Part shown: positions 7,546-14,230 of the stretch, piece by piece
How positions within the stretch are numbered: the first letter of the stretch is position 1
Layout of the letters: each line of letters begins with the position of its first letter
DNA from: a virus
DNA length: 25,499 nt
IMG/VR virus record: IMGVR_UViG_3300047470_000480
Location: 1-25,499 of that record
Strand: one strand, 5' to 3'
The notes under the pieces: generated by a model
The model's database searches: none
Told to the model about the DNA's origin: nothing
Seen by the model: only the letters and a program-made list of their open reading frames with translations
Program-made: the position numbers and the translations under genes

Positions 7546-8295
7546 TTATCTGACGGCGGCAGTGGCGGCTGCCGCAATCAACTCCCCGGTCACCTTGGCC
7601 TGTTCGTGGAGAAGGACAACGGGGGGTCCGAGGTCCTTCGCCACGAGGAATGGCTGCTCCGATACGGCGTGGAATCCGATGATGAATCCGGGGCATCCAC
7701 GGTCGGCCAGAGCGTGTGTGAGTCCTTCCTGCCACTCGGCCAGCCTGGCGACATCGTCGCAGGTAGAGCCCAACAACAGGTAGGAGTACGGCCATGCGGC
7801 CGGGGGGTTGGATGGGGGATGGCGGTCCCCGTCTCCGTCATCATGAAAGCTGTCGGCGGAACCCGAAGCAAGGAATTCGAGGACCGGATTTCCGGTCTCC
7901 TCGGCCAGAGTTGAAACAATGTCTCTGGCGGTCGTTTCGGTGCCGTATTCCGTGTTCTGCCGGGAGGCCTGGATGGCAGCCTGGCGCAGGATGGTCTCGA
8001 TGACGGCTCGGTCGATGAAGGTGCTGCCGGGCTGCTTGGCGTCGTACGCGGCGCGCCGCTCACGGCTGATCAGCACCTTGAAGATCGCGGTCAGTTCGGC
8101 GTCGTTCGGGCCGCCGAGGGCCTGGTAGGCCTCGCGGATCTCCAGCTTGGTAGCGGTCGGCGGCACGCCGAGCCTGCGGTAGTAGCCGTTGACGTCGTAG
8201 GCGACCGGCGCCGGGCGGGGCGGGGCGGGCACCATGATGGTGCTGGTGGAGATGACGATGTGCTCGGGACGGCCGCTCATCTGCAGTCCCGTCAT
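7546..8295 (-). CDS. J-domain-like protein lacking the HPD motif
   Basis: 249 residues from ATG 8295, with GGGGAG about 8 nt upstream and 3 nt after the stop of the preceding small gene. Residues 33-86 resemble a J-domain: YDVNGYYRRLGVPPTATKLE, a second helix ending EAYQAL, then IFKVLISRERRAAYDA. The loop between helices II and III, where HPD should be, is GGPND, so activation of DnaK by the standard mechanism is unlikely. A Pro/Asp/Gly-rich linker (about 146-168) leads to a C-terminal alpha/beta segment of about 80 residues (YSYLLLGSTCDDVARLAEW, GFIIGFHAVSEQPFLVAKDL) that I do not recognise. It may be a scaffold using the J fold to remodel replication complexes, as lambda P/DnaJ systems do, but this is speculation. 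Confidence 0.72.
   Translation of the reverse strand: MTGLQMSGRPEHIVISTSTIMVPAPPRPAPVAYDVNGYYRRLGVPPTATKLEIREAYQALGGPNDAELTAIFKVLISRERRAAYDAKQPGSTFIDRAVIETILRQAAIQASRQNTEYGTETTARDIVSTLAEETGNPVLEFLASGSADSFHDDGDGDRHPPSNPPAAWPYSYLLLGSTCDDVARLAEWQEGLTHALADRGCPGFIIGFHAVSEQPFLVAKDLGPPVVLLHEQAKVTGELIAAAATAAVR
7556..7575 (-). promoter_or_regulatory. CCGCCA-loop hairpin at the 3' end of the J-like gene, upstream of the ssb-like gene
   Basis: Minus strand GCGGCAG-CCGCCA-CTGCCGC, a perfect 7-bp stem and the strongest member of the hairpin family. It overlaps the last codons of the J-like gene and lies about 50 nt before the GTG of the ssb-like gene. A second, unpaired CCGCCA follows at about 7530-7535 in the same leader. 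Role inferred from recurrence. Confidence 0.65.
7815..7830 (-). other. Intragenic CCGCCA-loop hairpin
   Basis: Minus strand GGGGA-CCGCCA-TCCCC, a perfect 5-bp stem inside the linker-coding part of the J-like gene. It is the only clear example well inside a coding region, so it may be coincidental or an internal processing or regulatory site. Confidence 0.4.
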
Positions 8296-8298
8296 CGT

Positions 8299-8445
8299 CT
8301 ACTCCCCCTCGCTGTCCGTCTCCTCGCCCTCGGCGAGGATGCCCGCGCGCTCCGTCTCGGTGAGCGCCACGGCGGTGCGGACCAGCTGGCCCTCTTCGTT
8401 GTCCTTCGCGACGGCGGTGATCGTGCCGGTGCCGAACTTGAGCAT
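8299..8445 (-). CDS. Small acidic hypothetical protein (48 aa)
   Basis: ATG at 8445 is preceded by GGGAGG with a 6-7 nt spacer, a strong ribosome-binding site that selects this start over the longer open frame. The 48-residue product has a basic-neutral N-terminus (MLKFGTGTITAVAKDNEEG) and an acidic C-terminus rich in Glu and Asp. It ends 3 nt before the J-like gene and follows a GGGG-TGA-CCCC hairpin. No domain recognised. It sits in the replication operon with tight spacing, which supports expression. Confidence 0.6.
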   Translation of the reverse strand: MLKFGTGTITAVAKDNEEGQLVRTAVALTETERAGILAEGEETDSEGE

Positions 8446-8461
8446 ACGTGCCTCCCTGGGG

Positions 8462-8578
8462 TCACCCCTTGGGTTGGTCGGGGCCCTCGGGACAGGCAGG
8501 CTCGTCCTCGACGGGCTCGGTGCAGTCACCGGGGCAGAAGTCAAAGATCGAGTGGACTCCGGGAGGGCACTCAGCCAC
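8462..8578 (-). CDS. Tiny cysteine-rich hypothetical protein (38 aa)
   Basis: GTG at 8578 has AGGAG 7 nt upstream and overlaps the 3' end of the primase gene by 8 nt. The product contains four cysteines (C4, C15, C19, C29) and is acidic and proline-rich, suggesting a single metal-bound or otherwise compact miniprotein. A longer in-frame extension upstream is arginine/serine/threonine-rich and runs antiphase to the primase, so it is a shadow. Function unknown. Confidence 0.5.
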   Translation of the reverse strand: MAECPPGVHSIFDFCPGDCTEPVEDEPACPEGPDQPKG

Positions 8579-9674
8579 GGCAGGCTCCTGAGTGGGCGGG
8601 CTGGAAGCAGCGGTGGCAGTACAGGGCCTTCGGCTGCTCCCACACCTGCCAGGGCACCGCGTACTCGTTGACGAGGACGTCGTACAGCGCGTCGGACATC
8701 TCGGCGGGGTCAGCGGCGAAGGGGCTCTGCACAACCCAGTTCTGGCACCAGCGGGAGGCGCGTTGCGGGGCGCCGGGGAAGAACTTGCCGTTGAAGGTGC
8801 GGCCCGCGACGGCGCGCCATCCGGCGGGGTCGTTGTCCATGAACCAGATGAGCTTCTTACGGCCTCGCACCAGGTGCTCGATCTGCTCGTCGGTGACGAC
8901 GGCGCCGAAGGTTCCCTCGATGTTGCTGTGGTGCTGGTGGCGGAGCTGACTCATGGGCGACTCGACGACGACGACCTCGTGCCGCAGGAACTCGCGGCCG
9001 AAGATCGTCTCGTCGCGAGGAAAGCCGGGGGTGCTCAGGTACTTCGGTGCGGTGGGGTCGGCGCTGGGCAGGCGCCGGGACTGCCAGCCGACGAGCTGGC
9101 TGTCCCAGTAGTGCGGGATGACGGCGCGCGGGCCAGTGCGCACCCGGGCCTCGGGCGGCCCCATGAAGCCGTCAGGGTCGAGGCAGATGTCCATGCGTTC
9201 GCAGGTCTCGATGGGGATGCCGCGCTCGCGGGTGATGTAGTCGGGGACGCTCCGCCAGCGCTCCAGCATGCGGGGGCTGTAGACCGGCATGGGCGGCCGG
9301 GTCTTCGGTGTGTAGAGGGCGTCGAAGAAGGCGAGCATGTCGGGCAGGCCGACGGCGCGGGTGAGTCCGGCTTCGCCGAGGAGCCATTCGCGGGCCTCGT
9401 CGATGGTGATGTCGCCGCGCACCGTGGCGATGAGCCACAGGATGGTGCCGCTGGAGTCGCAGCCCAAACAATTAAAAAGTAGCTTGCTGGCCGACAGAGC
9501 GGCGGTGGGGTTGCGTTCCTGGTCGTTGTGGAAGGCGCCGATGGGGCACGGGACGATGAGCTCGTCGCGGATCTGACGTTTGACCTGGATGCCGAGGGAG
9601 TCGAGGACGTCCTTGGCGATCTGGACCTTCTGCTCGTCGGGGAGCGCGGCGAGTTGGTCGAGGTCAGTACTCAT
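8571..9674 (-). CDS. DnaG-type DNA primase (CHC2 zinc finger plus Toprim)
   Basis: 367 residues from ATG 9674, which overlaps the end of the preceding gene by 11 nt. It makes RNA primers for lagging-strand synthesis. The N-terminal zinc finger is CPIGAFH (C43, H49) with FNCLGC (C69, C72), matching the CHC2 pattern that reads single-stranded DNA. The Toprim catalytic part has VVVVESPMS (E238) and IWFMDNDPAG (D280, D282), as in DnaG and topoisomerases. A further CHRC..H..C knuckle lies at the extreme C-terminus (YCHRCFQPAHSGAC). The protein is shorter than bacterial DnaG (about 600 aa) and lacks an obvious helicase-binding domain. Codon 67 and its neighbours contain an unusually A-rich run (about 9467-9480). 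Confidence 0.9.
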   Translation of the reverse strand: MSTDLDQLAALPDEQKVQIAKDVLDSLGIQVKRQIRDELIVPCPIGAFHNDQERNPTAALSASKLLFNCLGCDSSGTILWLIATVRGDITIDEAREWLLGEAGLTRAVGLPDMLAFFDALYTPKTRPPMPVYSPRMLERWRSVPDYITRERGIPIETCERMDICLDPDGFMGPPEARVRTGPRAVIPHYWDSQLVGWQSRRLPSADPTAPKYLSTPGFPRDETIFGREFLRHEVVVVESPMSQLRHQHHSNIEGTFGAVVTDEQIEHLVRGRKKLIWFMDNDPAGWRAVAGRTFNGKFFPGAPQRASRWCQNWVVQSPFAADPAEMSDALYDVLVNEYAVPWQVWEQPKALYCHRCFQPAHSGACRG

Positions 9675-9963
9675 CGACGGCGGCCGCCTTGACGCGCTCC
9701 AGGTCGGCCGGACTGGCCACGTTCTCACTCCAGGTGAAGCCGCAGGCGTGGCAGCCTCGGCAGAGGTGCTCGGTGGTCTCGTCAGGGACGTACTCGGGAT
9801 ACTCGGCCATGGCGACGATGGCGTCGCGGCGCTCCTTGCACATCCCAGCCACCACGGTGTCGTGGTACTCGGTGATGGGGTGTTGAGTGAGGCACTTCGG
9901 GCAGCGACCCTCGGGCTCACCGGTGAAAGCGACGAGCCACGGTCCTCGAACGGTGGAGGTCAT
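9664..9963 (-). CDS. Zinc-ribbon-like hypothetical protein (99 aa)
   Basis: ATG 9963 overlaps the WhiB-gene stop as ATGA; the longer upstream open frame is a shadow. Cysteine pairs CPKC (C21, C24) and CRGCHAC (C68, C71, C74), plus C42, fit a small zinc-binding fold. The last third is helical and acidic. Lying between WhiB and primase in a coupled operon, it could be a nucleic-acid-binding accessory factor, but I do not recognise the family. Confidence 0.7.
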   Translation of the reverse strand: MTSTVRGPWLVAFTGEPEGRCPKCLTQHPITEYHDTVVAGMCKERRDAIVAMAEYPEYVPDETTEHLCRGCHACGFTWSENVASPADLERVKAAAVDEY

Positions 9964-10532
9964 GCTGCTGCCTGCGCTTCCTTCAACAGGGCGCGTTCTG
10001 CCGCGCGCAGGGCCTGCCGGGCTTCCCGGCAGGTGCACTGGGGATGCGGGGGGAGCTGAAGTTCGCTGCGCTTGAGGTGTGCGCGGTAGCCGCGCTCGGT
10101 GCCGCAGATCGGCCGGAGCGGGGAGTGGAAGGGGTTCACCCGGCTTCCGGGGATCTCCTCGAACTCGGTGCGCCGGTTCTTCTCACTGGCGATCTTGGCG
10201 GCCTTGGCTTCCTCGTCGCGCTTGGCCTGCTCTTGCTCGCAGGTCTCGCAGGTCTCGCCGAGGGACTTGTGGCGGCTGAGGGCCTTCTCTGTGCCGCACT
10301 CGTGCGGGAGGGCGTCGGATTCGGTGATGCCAAGGGCGGCCCAGCGCTCCGGCTGGGTCTCTCCGCCCCAGATGCCGAACTCGCGGCCCTCCCGGCCCGC
10401 GCGGAGGCAGGCGAGGCGGACGGGGCAGGTGTCGCAGATCCGCAGGGCCTTGCGGACGACTCTGGTCGTGCGGCCCTTGCCGGTGTCGAACAGTCCGGGC
10501 TTGACGGCGCAGGGGAAGGCGTAGGCGGTCAC
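9960..10532 (-). CDS. WhiB-like iron-sulfur protein with two added CGTE-H-CxC modules
   Basis: 190 residues from GTG 10532, overlapping the helicase stop as GTGA. The N-terminal part is a WhiB-type transcription factor domain: C8, then ICDTCPVRLAC (C33, C36, C42) to hold a 4Fe-4S cluster, followed by the diagnostic turn GIWGG (53-57). WhiB proteins bind host sigma factor and redirect transcription. The other two thirds is unusual: CGTEKALSRHKSLGETCETC (79-98) and a second copy beginning CGTERGYRAHLKR (143-155) with CTC at 166-168. These look like a duplicated zinc-binding module. WhiB-like genes are common in actinophages, where they can interfere with host gene control. The domain call is firm; the tail function is unknown. 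Confidence 0.88.
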   Translation of the reverse strand: MTAYAFPCAVKPGLFDTGKGRTTRVVRKALRICDTCPVRLACLRAGREGREFGIWGGETQPERWAALGITESDALPHECGTEKALSRHKSLGETCETCEQEQAKRDEEAKAAKIASEKNRRTEFEEIPGSRVNPFHSPLRPICGTERGYRAHLKRSELQLPPHPQCTCREARQALRAAERALLKEAQAAA

Positions 10533-11833
10533 AGGGTCACCTCGCCGAGGACGTGCTGGGTGCCGTACCAGGGCTCCCAGGCGCAGCGCCAGTTGGTCAG
10601 GTCCATGCGTCGGGACGCGAGCATCTGCAGGGTGGCCATACCGGCGGCGACCTCGGTTTCTGAGCGGAGTAGGCCGAAGACCCAGGAGCTGTAGCGCTCG
10701 ATCGCGGAGGAGTCGGCGATGTGCTGCAGTTCCAGTCGTCCGGCCTTCTGGGCGGCGGCGACGCCCTCACGGTTGATCTGGCAGTTCAGGAACACCGGCG
10801 GCGTGTAGCGGCCGGTGGTGATGAGCGTGGACAGCTCGTTCATGATCTCGGCGATCGTTTCGTGCTTGGGTCGCCGGGCGTTGGGGGCGGGGTGCTGGAT
10901 GTGGGAGAGCTGGTCGATGATGATCGACTTCGCTCCGTAGGACTGGGCCTGCCGGATGATCGTGGTGGGGGTTCGCAGGCTGGGGTCCGGCGAGAGGACG
11001 TGCAGGCCGTCCTTCAGGTCGTCCTCGTTCTCGGCGAGCCAGGTGCGGACGCGGTCGACATCCTCGGGGGTGCAGGTGCCCTTCTGGTACTCGCGGTAGT
11101 CGACGGCGCAGATCTGGCAGGCGAGCCGGTCGTACGTCATCTGCACGCTGTTCTCCAGCGTGTACAGGACGGTGACGCGGCCGCGCTTCCACTCCGTGTG
11201 TGCGACGTGGGTGGCGCTGAACGACTTGGCGCCCTTGGGCGGAGCGCACCAGGCGCAGATCTCGCCGTCGTGGACGCCCAGGGTGTGCTTGTCGACGGCC
11301 TCCATGCCGACGGACATGCCGCTGATGACCTTGGGGGCGGCCGCTCGTTGGTCGTAGCGGGAGAGGCTGTCGCGCAGGCCTTGGACGCCCTCGACCTCGT
11401 CCTTGCGGTTGCGGACCGACATGGACAGCTGTTGGAAGGAGGCGGCGGCCCGGTGGACGGCTTCGACGCGCTCGTGCGGCTCGGAGCCCGCCATCTCGAC
11501 GGCGACTTCGCGCTGCAGGCGCTGGGACTCGGCGAGGACGTACTGGGACTGCAGGTACTCGATGGCCGGGCCGACGTCGTCGAGTTCCAGGTCCTCGTCG
11601 GGCAGGGCGATGTTGCACTGCTCCAGCCGGTGGCCCCACTGCTCCGTGAGGAGTTCGCGGGAGGGGGCCTTGTTCCGGCCGGAGCGGTAGAAGTACGAGA
11701 CGGCCCAGTCGACGACGTCGCGCATGCCGGTCGTCGGAATGCACGCCGGTTCCAGGCCGGTGTCGGCCAGCTGCTCCAGCGCGTCTACGTCGGTGAGGCT
11801 CGCGTAGAGGACGGTCTCTGCGTGCATGGTCAC
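10529..11833 (-). CDS. DnaB-like replicative helicase (RecA-fold ATPase)
   Basis: 434 residues from GTG 11833, which overlaps the LuxR-gene stop (GTGA) and has AGGTGG 7 nt upstream; ATG 11827 is an alternative. A helical N-terminal region (about 1-140) precedes a RecA-type core. Walker A is APPKGAKS (197-204), atypical because the residue before the lysine is Ala rather than Gly. A catalytic Glu is likely in LYTLENSVQ (E227), Walker B is SIIIDQ (D307), and the sensor glutamine is in FLNCQINREG (Q352). This layout matches phage DnaB/Twinkle-type hexameric helicases. A DnaC-like loader is encoded upstream and a primase downstream, so it is the best candidate for the fork helicase. A non-helicase RecA paralogue is possible. 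Confidence 0.82.
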   Translation of the reverse strand: MTMHAETVLYASLTDVDALEQLADTGLEPACIPTTGMRDVVDWAVSYFYRSGRNKAPSRELLTEQWGHRLEQCNIALPDEDLELDDVGPAIEYLQSQYVLAESQRLQREVAVEMAGSEPHERVEAVHRAAASFQQLSMSVRNRKDEVEGVQGLRDSLSRYDQRAAAPKVISGMSVGMEAVDKHTLGVHDGEICAWCAPPKGAKSFSATHVAHTEWKRGRVTVLYTLENSVQMTYDRLACQICAVDYREYQKGTCTPEDVDRVRTWLAENEDDLKDGLHVLSPDPSLRTPTTIIRQAQSYGAKSIIIDQLSHIQHPAPNARRPKHETIAEIMNELSTLITTGRYTPPVFLNCQINREGVAAAQKAGRLELQHIADSSAIERYSSWVFGLLRSETEVAAGMATLQMLASRRMDLTNWRCAWEPWYGTQHVLGEVTL

Positions 11834-12072
11834 TGAACGGCCACCTGCGGGAAGGCGAGGCCTCGGGCGACGGCGAGCGCCACGGCATGGGTGCGGTTGT
11901 CGGCGTCGAGGCTGGGGCGGATGGAGTAGCGCCAGTAGTCCCGGACGGTGTGGATGCTGATCTGCAGCTCGTGCCCGATCTCGCCGTCGGTGTATCCCCT
12001 GCTGGCCAGCTGGACGATGTCGCCCTCACGTGAGGAGAGCGGCGCCCCCAATTCTTTGAACACCATGGTCAT
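11830..12072 (-). CDS. Stand-alone LuxR/GerE-type HTH protein (80 aa)
   Basis: ATG 12072 overlaps the preceding stop as ATGA, and the stop overlaps the helicase GTG. Almost the whole protein is a LuxR-type tetrahelical DNA-binding domain: LSSREGDIVQLASRGYTDGE followed by IGHELQISIHTVRDYWRYSI. The typical 'LT.RE..VL.L.A.G.S..EIA..L.IS..TV' spacing is visible. There is no receiver or ligand-sensing domain. It could regulate phage or host promoters; its place between replication genes suggests co-expression with them. Confidence 0.82.
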   Translation of the reverse strand: MTMVFKELGAPLSSREGDIVQLASRGYTDGEIGHELQISIHTVRDYWRYSIRPSLDADNRTHAVALAVARGLAFPQVAVQ

Positions 12073-12659
12073 GGGCGCTCGCCCTGGGGCAGCCGGTCCA
12101 CATCGTCGGCGACCATGCGCAGGCCCATGGCGGCCCCCGCCAGGTAGGCGTTGTCGTCGGCGTGCTTCATGATCTCTTGGGCGAAGTACCGGATGGCGTC
12201 GCCGGGGGTCCGACGCAGGAAGCTGACGATCCCCTTCTCCACGGGCGTCTCGGACGGCTGCGCCTTCTGGAGCTCCTTGAGAGCGGCTTCCGCCTCCTTC
12301 GCGCGCTCCTTCCAGCGGCGGCACTCCTTGATGACGCTGTCGTTGCGGCGCTGGAGATCGATCAGGGCCTGGTTCGCGGTGGCCAGCTCGGACTCGGGGG
12401 CGCGGAAGTCGTGGACGAGGTCGCGAATCCTCTTCTCCAGCTCGTCAACCTCTTTCCTCGACGTGCCCAGGAGGTTCTGCAGAGTCCGGAGCTTGTGGTC
12501 GACGACGCGGACCTGCTCACCAGCATTCACGGCGGAGGCTCCCGCCCTCGGGGCGTAGTGCCGGGTCACCCGGTTGTCGGCGGTGGCCTGCCAGGCCGTG
12601 ACCGCCTCGCGGATCTGGCTGCCGACCTGGTTGGGGATGGAGTCGTACAGGTCACTCAT
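12069..12659 (-). CDS. Coiled-coil hypothetical protein
   Basis: 196 residues from ATG 12659, which lies one base beyond the TGA of the DnaC-like gene; a TTG at 12692 would give an overlapping longer form. Heptad-like Leu/Ile spacing and alternating charge run from about residue 55 to 135 (for example LRTLQNLLGTSRKEVDELEK and the later EAEAALKELQKA), predicting a long coiled coil. The C-terminal 50 residues are helical and acidic. No catalytic motif. Being between loader and helicase, it may be a structural partner in helicase loading. Function not recognised. Confidence 0.7.
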   Translation of the reverse strand: MSDLYDSIPNQVGSQIREAVTAWQATADNRVTRHYAPRAGASAVNAGEQVRVVDHKLRTLQNLLGTSRKEVDELEKRIRDLVHDFRAPESELATANQALIDLQRRNDSVIKECRRWKERAKEAEAALKELQKAQPSETPVEKGIVSFLRRTPGDAIRYFAQEIMKHADDNAYLAGAAMGLRMVADDVDRLPQGERP

Positions 12660-12660
12660 G

Positions 12661-13512
12661 TCATACCGCCGTGATGGGTCGAGCCAGGCCAAGGTCGGCT
12701 TCCTGGCGAGTGAGTTCGCGTCGCGCGGGCCTGTAGTCGGCGCCGGTGACCTCGATGAAGTCAGCGGCCTCGGTGAGTAGGCTCATCGCGTAGACGCCGT
12801 ACCCCGACTGGATCTCCTGTGGGGTGAGGTTCGTGGTGAAGACCGTGGGGGCTGCGTCGGCGACGCGGGAGCGGACGATCTGGTCGACCATCGACTCGAC
12901 CATCTCGATCCGGCCCTTGTTCTCCTTGCCCCAGTCGTCGATGGCGAGGACGTCCACGTTGCGTACGCGGCGCGTCCACTGCTCCCGCTCTTCCTTGTCT
13001 CTCCAGCTGGAGGTGAAGAGGTCGATCACCTCGTTGAACTGGGAGAAGTGGACCTGGAAGCCGTTGGCCATGAGGAACTTGGACAGCAGGGCGAGCAGGA
13101 GCGTCTTGCCGGTGCCGGGGGTCTTGGACCAGAGGATGAGGTTGCGTCCGGCGGCGATGTTGCGGGCGGCCTGCAGGGCGTAGCTCATGACCTGGTCGAC
13201 GACGGGCTGGGGAACGGTCTTGACGTCGTCCCAGCCCAGGCGCTGATAGTTCAGCGGGATGCCTGCGTTGAGGAACCACAGGTGCATGAGCCACTGGTGG
13301 GAGCAGTGGCAGTCGTAGGTGACGATGTCGCTGGTGCGGCGGCCAGCGTCGTCGTCGGCGTACCAGCGGTAGGTGCGGCCGTCGCGCTTCAGGCACGTCA
13401 GGCAGGAGTCCTTGGGACTGGCCCACAGGCGAGGGCGAGAGGCCTTGAGCCGCTCGAAGTCCGGGTTGGACAGCGGATGGCAGGACGGGGGAGGGATCGG
13501 GCGGTGTCTCAA
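12661..13512 (-). CDS. DnaC-type AAA+ helicase loader
   Basis: 283 residues from TTG 13512, chosen because AAGGA precedes it by 8 nt and the arrangement copies the dnaE start. An N-terminal cysteine cluster (CLTC at 37-40 and CHC at 68-70) suggests a zinc-binding domain as in DnaC/DnaI, which contacts the helicase. The AAA+ core has Walker A SKTPGTGKT (129-137), Walker B VLAIDDWG (188-195) and sensor-1 TVFTTNLTP (223-231). Such proteins use ATP to open and place the DnaB ring on single-stranded DNA. The helicase gene two genes downstream is the likely partner. The start lies in a hairpin that also hides the ribosome-binding site, implying regulated translation. Confidence 0.9.
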   Translation of the reverse strand: MRHRPIPPPSCHPLSNPDFERLKASRPRLWASPKDSCLTCLKRDGRTYRWYADDDAGRRTSDIVTYDCHCSHQWLMHLWFLNAGIPLNYQRLGWDDVKTVPQPVVDQVMSYALQAARNIAAGRNLILWSKTPGTGKTLLLALLSKFLMANGFQVHFSQFNEVIDLFTSSWRDKEEREQWTRRVRNVDVLAIDDWGKENKGRIEMVESMVDQIVRSRVADAAPTVFTTNLTPQEIQSGYGVYAMSLLTEAADFIEVTGADYRPARRELTRQEADLGLARPITAV

Positions 13513-13550
13513 GGTGGCGGTCCTTGATGAGGGCCCGGTGGCGGCCGGGC
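13509..13550 (-). promoter_or_regulatory. Two tandem CCGCCA-loop hairpins in the DnaC-like leader
   Basis: In transcript order on the minus strand: GCCCGG-CCGCCA-CCGGGC (13550-13533), then TCAAGG-ACCGCCA-CCTTGA (13527-13509). Both stems are perfect 6 bp. The second pairs the AAGG ribosome-binding site with the sequence containing the TTG start codon (13512). Folding would therefore block initiation directly. Confidence 0.75.
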
Positions 13551-13560
13551 GGGTGATGGG

Positions 13561-13683
13561 TCAGGCGACGGCAGGCTGTACCGCGAGGTGCTGACGGATG
13601 TGGTCGTCGAGCAGGTCTTGCTCCCAGAGGGCCATGGCTTCGTGCCAGGCCTGAAGGCTGTCGAAGGCGATCGGCTCAGGCAT
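13561..13683 (-). CDS. Small hypothetical protein (40 aa)
   Basis: ATG 13683 overlaps the TGA of the preceding gene (ATGCCTGA, 8 nt), and the frame closes at 13561. The product begins MPEPIAFDSLQAWHEAMALW and is amphipathic and probably helical throughout. Tight overlap and otherwise unexplained space support it as a real gene; no family recognised. The ribosome-binding site is weak, so it may depend on translational coupling. Confidence 0.5.
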   Translation of the reverse strand: MPEPIAFDSLQAWHEAMALWEQDLLDDHIRQHLAVQPAVA

Positions 13684-14107
13684 CGGTCAGCCGCTCCGAG
13701 ATCGGCCCGGCGAAGTAGTCGTCGTTGCCCTTGGTGAAGCGGGTGATGGTGACCGGCGCGTCCCGCCAGTAGCCGTCCTGCTGCTCGAAGGCGAAGCGGG
13801 CGATGGGCCCGGCCTGGCGGCCCCAGCGGACGGCGAAGCTCTTGAAGACCGAGTTGATCTGGGCCTGTTCGCGGCGCGGCTGGGGGCCGTGGCGCTCGGC
13901 GACGACGCGCATGACGTAGTCGCGCAGCTGCTCCCAGGACCAGTCCTCGGGGGCGTCGAGGAGGTCGGTGGCGGCCATGGTGACGGGGCCAGAGGTGGCG
14001 GCCGGGCGGGCGTGCAGCGGGTGTACGCCGTCGAACGTCGGGGAGAGCGGCCGGACCACGGTTGTGGTGGCGGCCTTGCCGTAAGCGGCAGCAGAGAAGT
14101 CGAGCAC
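13676..14107 (-). CDS. Conserved-looking hypothetical protein (143 aa)
   Basis: GTG 14107 is preferred because GGAG lies 5-6 nt upstream. GTG 14137 has no such site, and ATG 13978 would remove a variable N-terminus. The C-terminal two thirds looks folded, with tryptophan-rich helices (DAPEDWSWEQLRDYVMRVVA, FKSFAVRWGRQAGPIARFAF) and no catalytic motif. A promoter-like sequence and two CCGCCA hairpins lie in its leader, so it appears to head the dnaC-helicase-primase transcript. Role unknown; it may be an accessory helicase-loading or replication protein by position only. Confidence 0.7.
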   Translation of the reverse strand: MLDFSAAAYGKAATTTVVRPLSPTFDGVHPLHARPAATSGPVTMAATDLLDAPEDWSWEQLRDYVMRVVAERHGPQPRREQAQINSVFKSFAVRWGRQAGPIARFAFEQQDGYWRDAPVTITRFTKGNDDYFAGPISERLTDA

Positions 14108-14114
14108 GAGGTCT

Positions 14115-14133
14115 CCAACCTGGCGGTGGCTGG
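14115..14133 (-). promoter_or_regulatory. ACCGCCA-loop hairpin next to the RBS of gene 13676-14107
   Basis: Minus strand CCAGCC-ACCGCCA-GGTTGG, a 6-bp stem with one G-U pair. Its 3' arm runs into the GGAG ribosome-binding site of the GTG at 14107, so the folded state would partly hide it. This is the second of two family hairpins in this leader. Confidence 0.65.
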
Positions 14134-14134
14134 G

Positions 14135-14160
14135 CACGGCAAAAATGGAGGTCTGCCGTG
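14135..14160 (-). repeat. Perfect 7-bp inverted repeat between two leader hairpins
   Basis: CACGGCA (14135-14141) and TGCCGTG (14154-14160) flank a 12-nt spacer. On the leftward transcript this is a possible hairpin between the two CCGCCA elements; as DNA it is an operator-like dyad. It covers the alternative GTG at 14137, one reason not to choose that start. Confidence 0.45.
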
Positions 14161-14167
14161 GAAGATG

Positions 14168-14185
14168 GCCTCCTGGCGGTGAGGC
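14168..14185 (-). promoter_or_regulatory. ACCGCCAG-loop hairpin at the predicted 5' end of the gene 13676-14107 transcript
   Basis: Minus strand GCCTC-ACCGCCAG-GAGGC. The loop again carries CCGCCA, and the 3' side contains AGGAGG with no start codon at useful distance, perhaps a decoy ribosome site. The first base (14185) is exactly 7 nt after the putative -10 at 14192-14197. An alternative fold pairs GGCGGT with ACCGCC over 14175-14203. Confidence 0.6.
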
Positions 14186-14191
14186 GCTTTG

Positions 14192-14221
14192 ACGCTAACC
14201 GCCGGTCCAGGTCGAGAGCAA
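14192..14221 (-). promoter_or_regulatory. Possible leftward promoter, TTGCTC-N18-TAGCGT
   Basis: TTGCTC (14221-14216) and TAGCGT (14197-14192) are separated by 18 nt in the gap after the exonuclease gene. The -10 fits the TANNNT core of actinobacterial vegetative promoters. The same TAGCGT occurs in the stronger rightward promoter at 20926-20961. Predicted transcription start is about 14185. Confidence 0.45.
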
Positions 14222-14230
14222 GAAAGTGGC

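Noticed and set aside
9467-9480. A-rich run in the primase gene
   Set aside because: Short and in frame (codes for LLFNCLG region); no sign of frameshift or inserted element.
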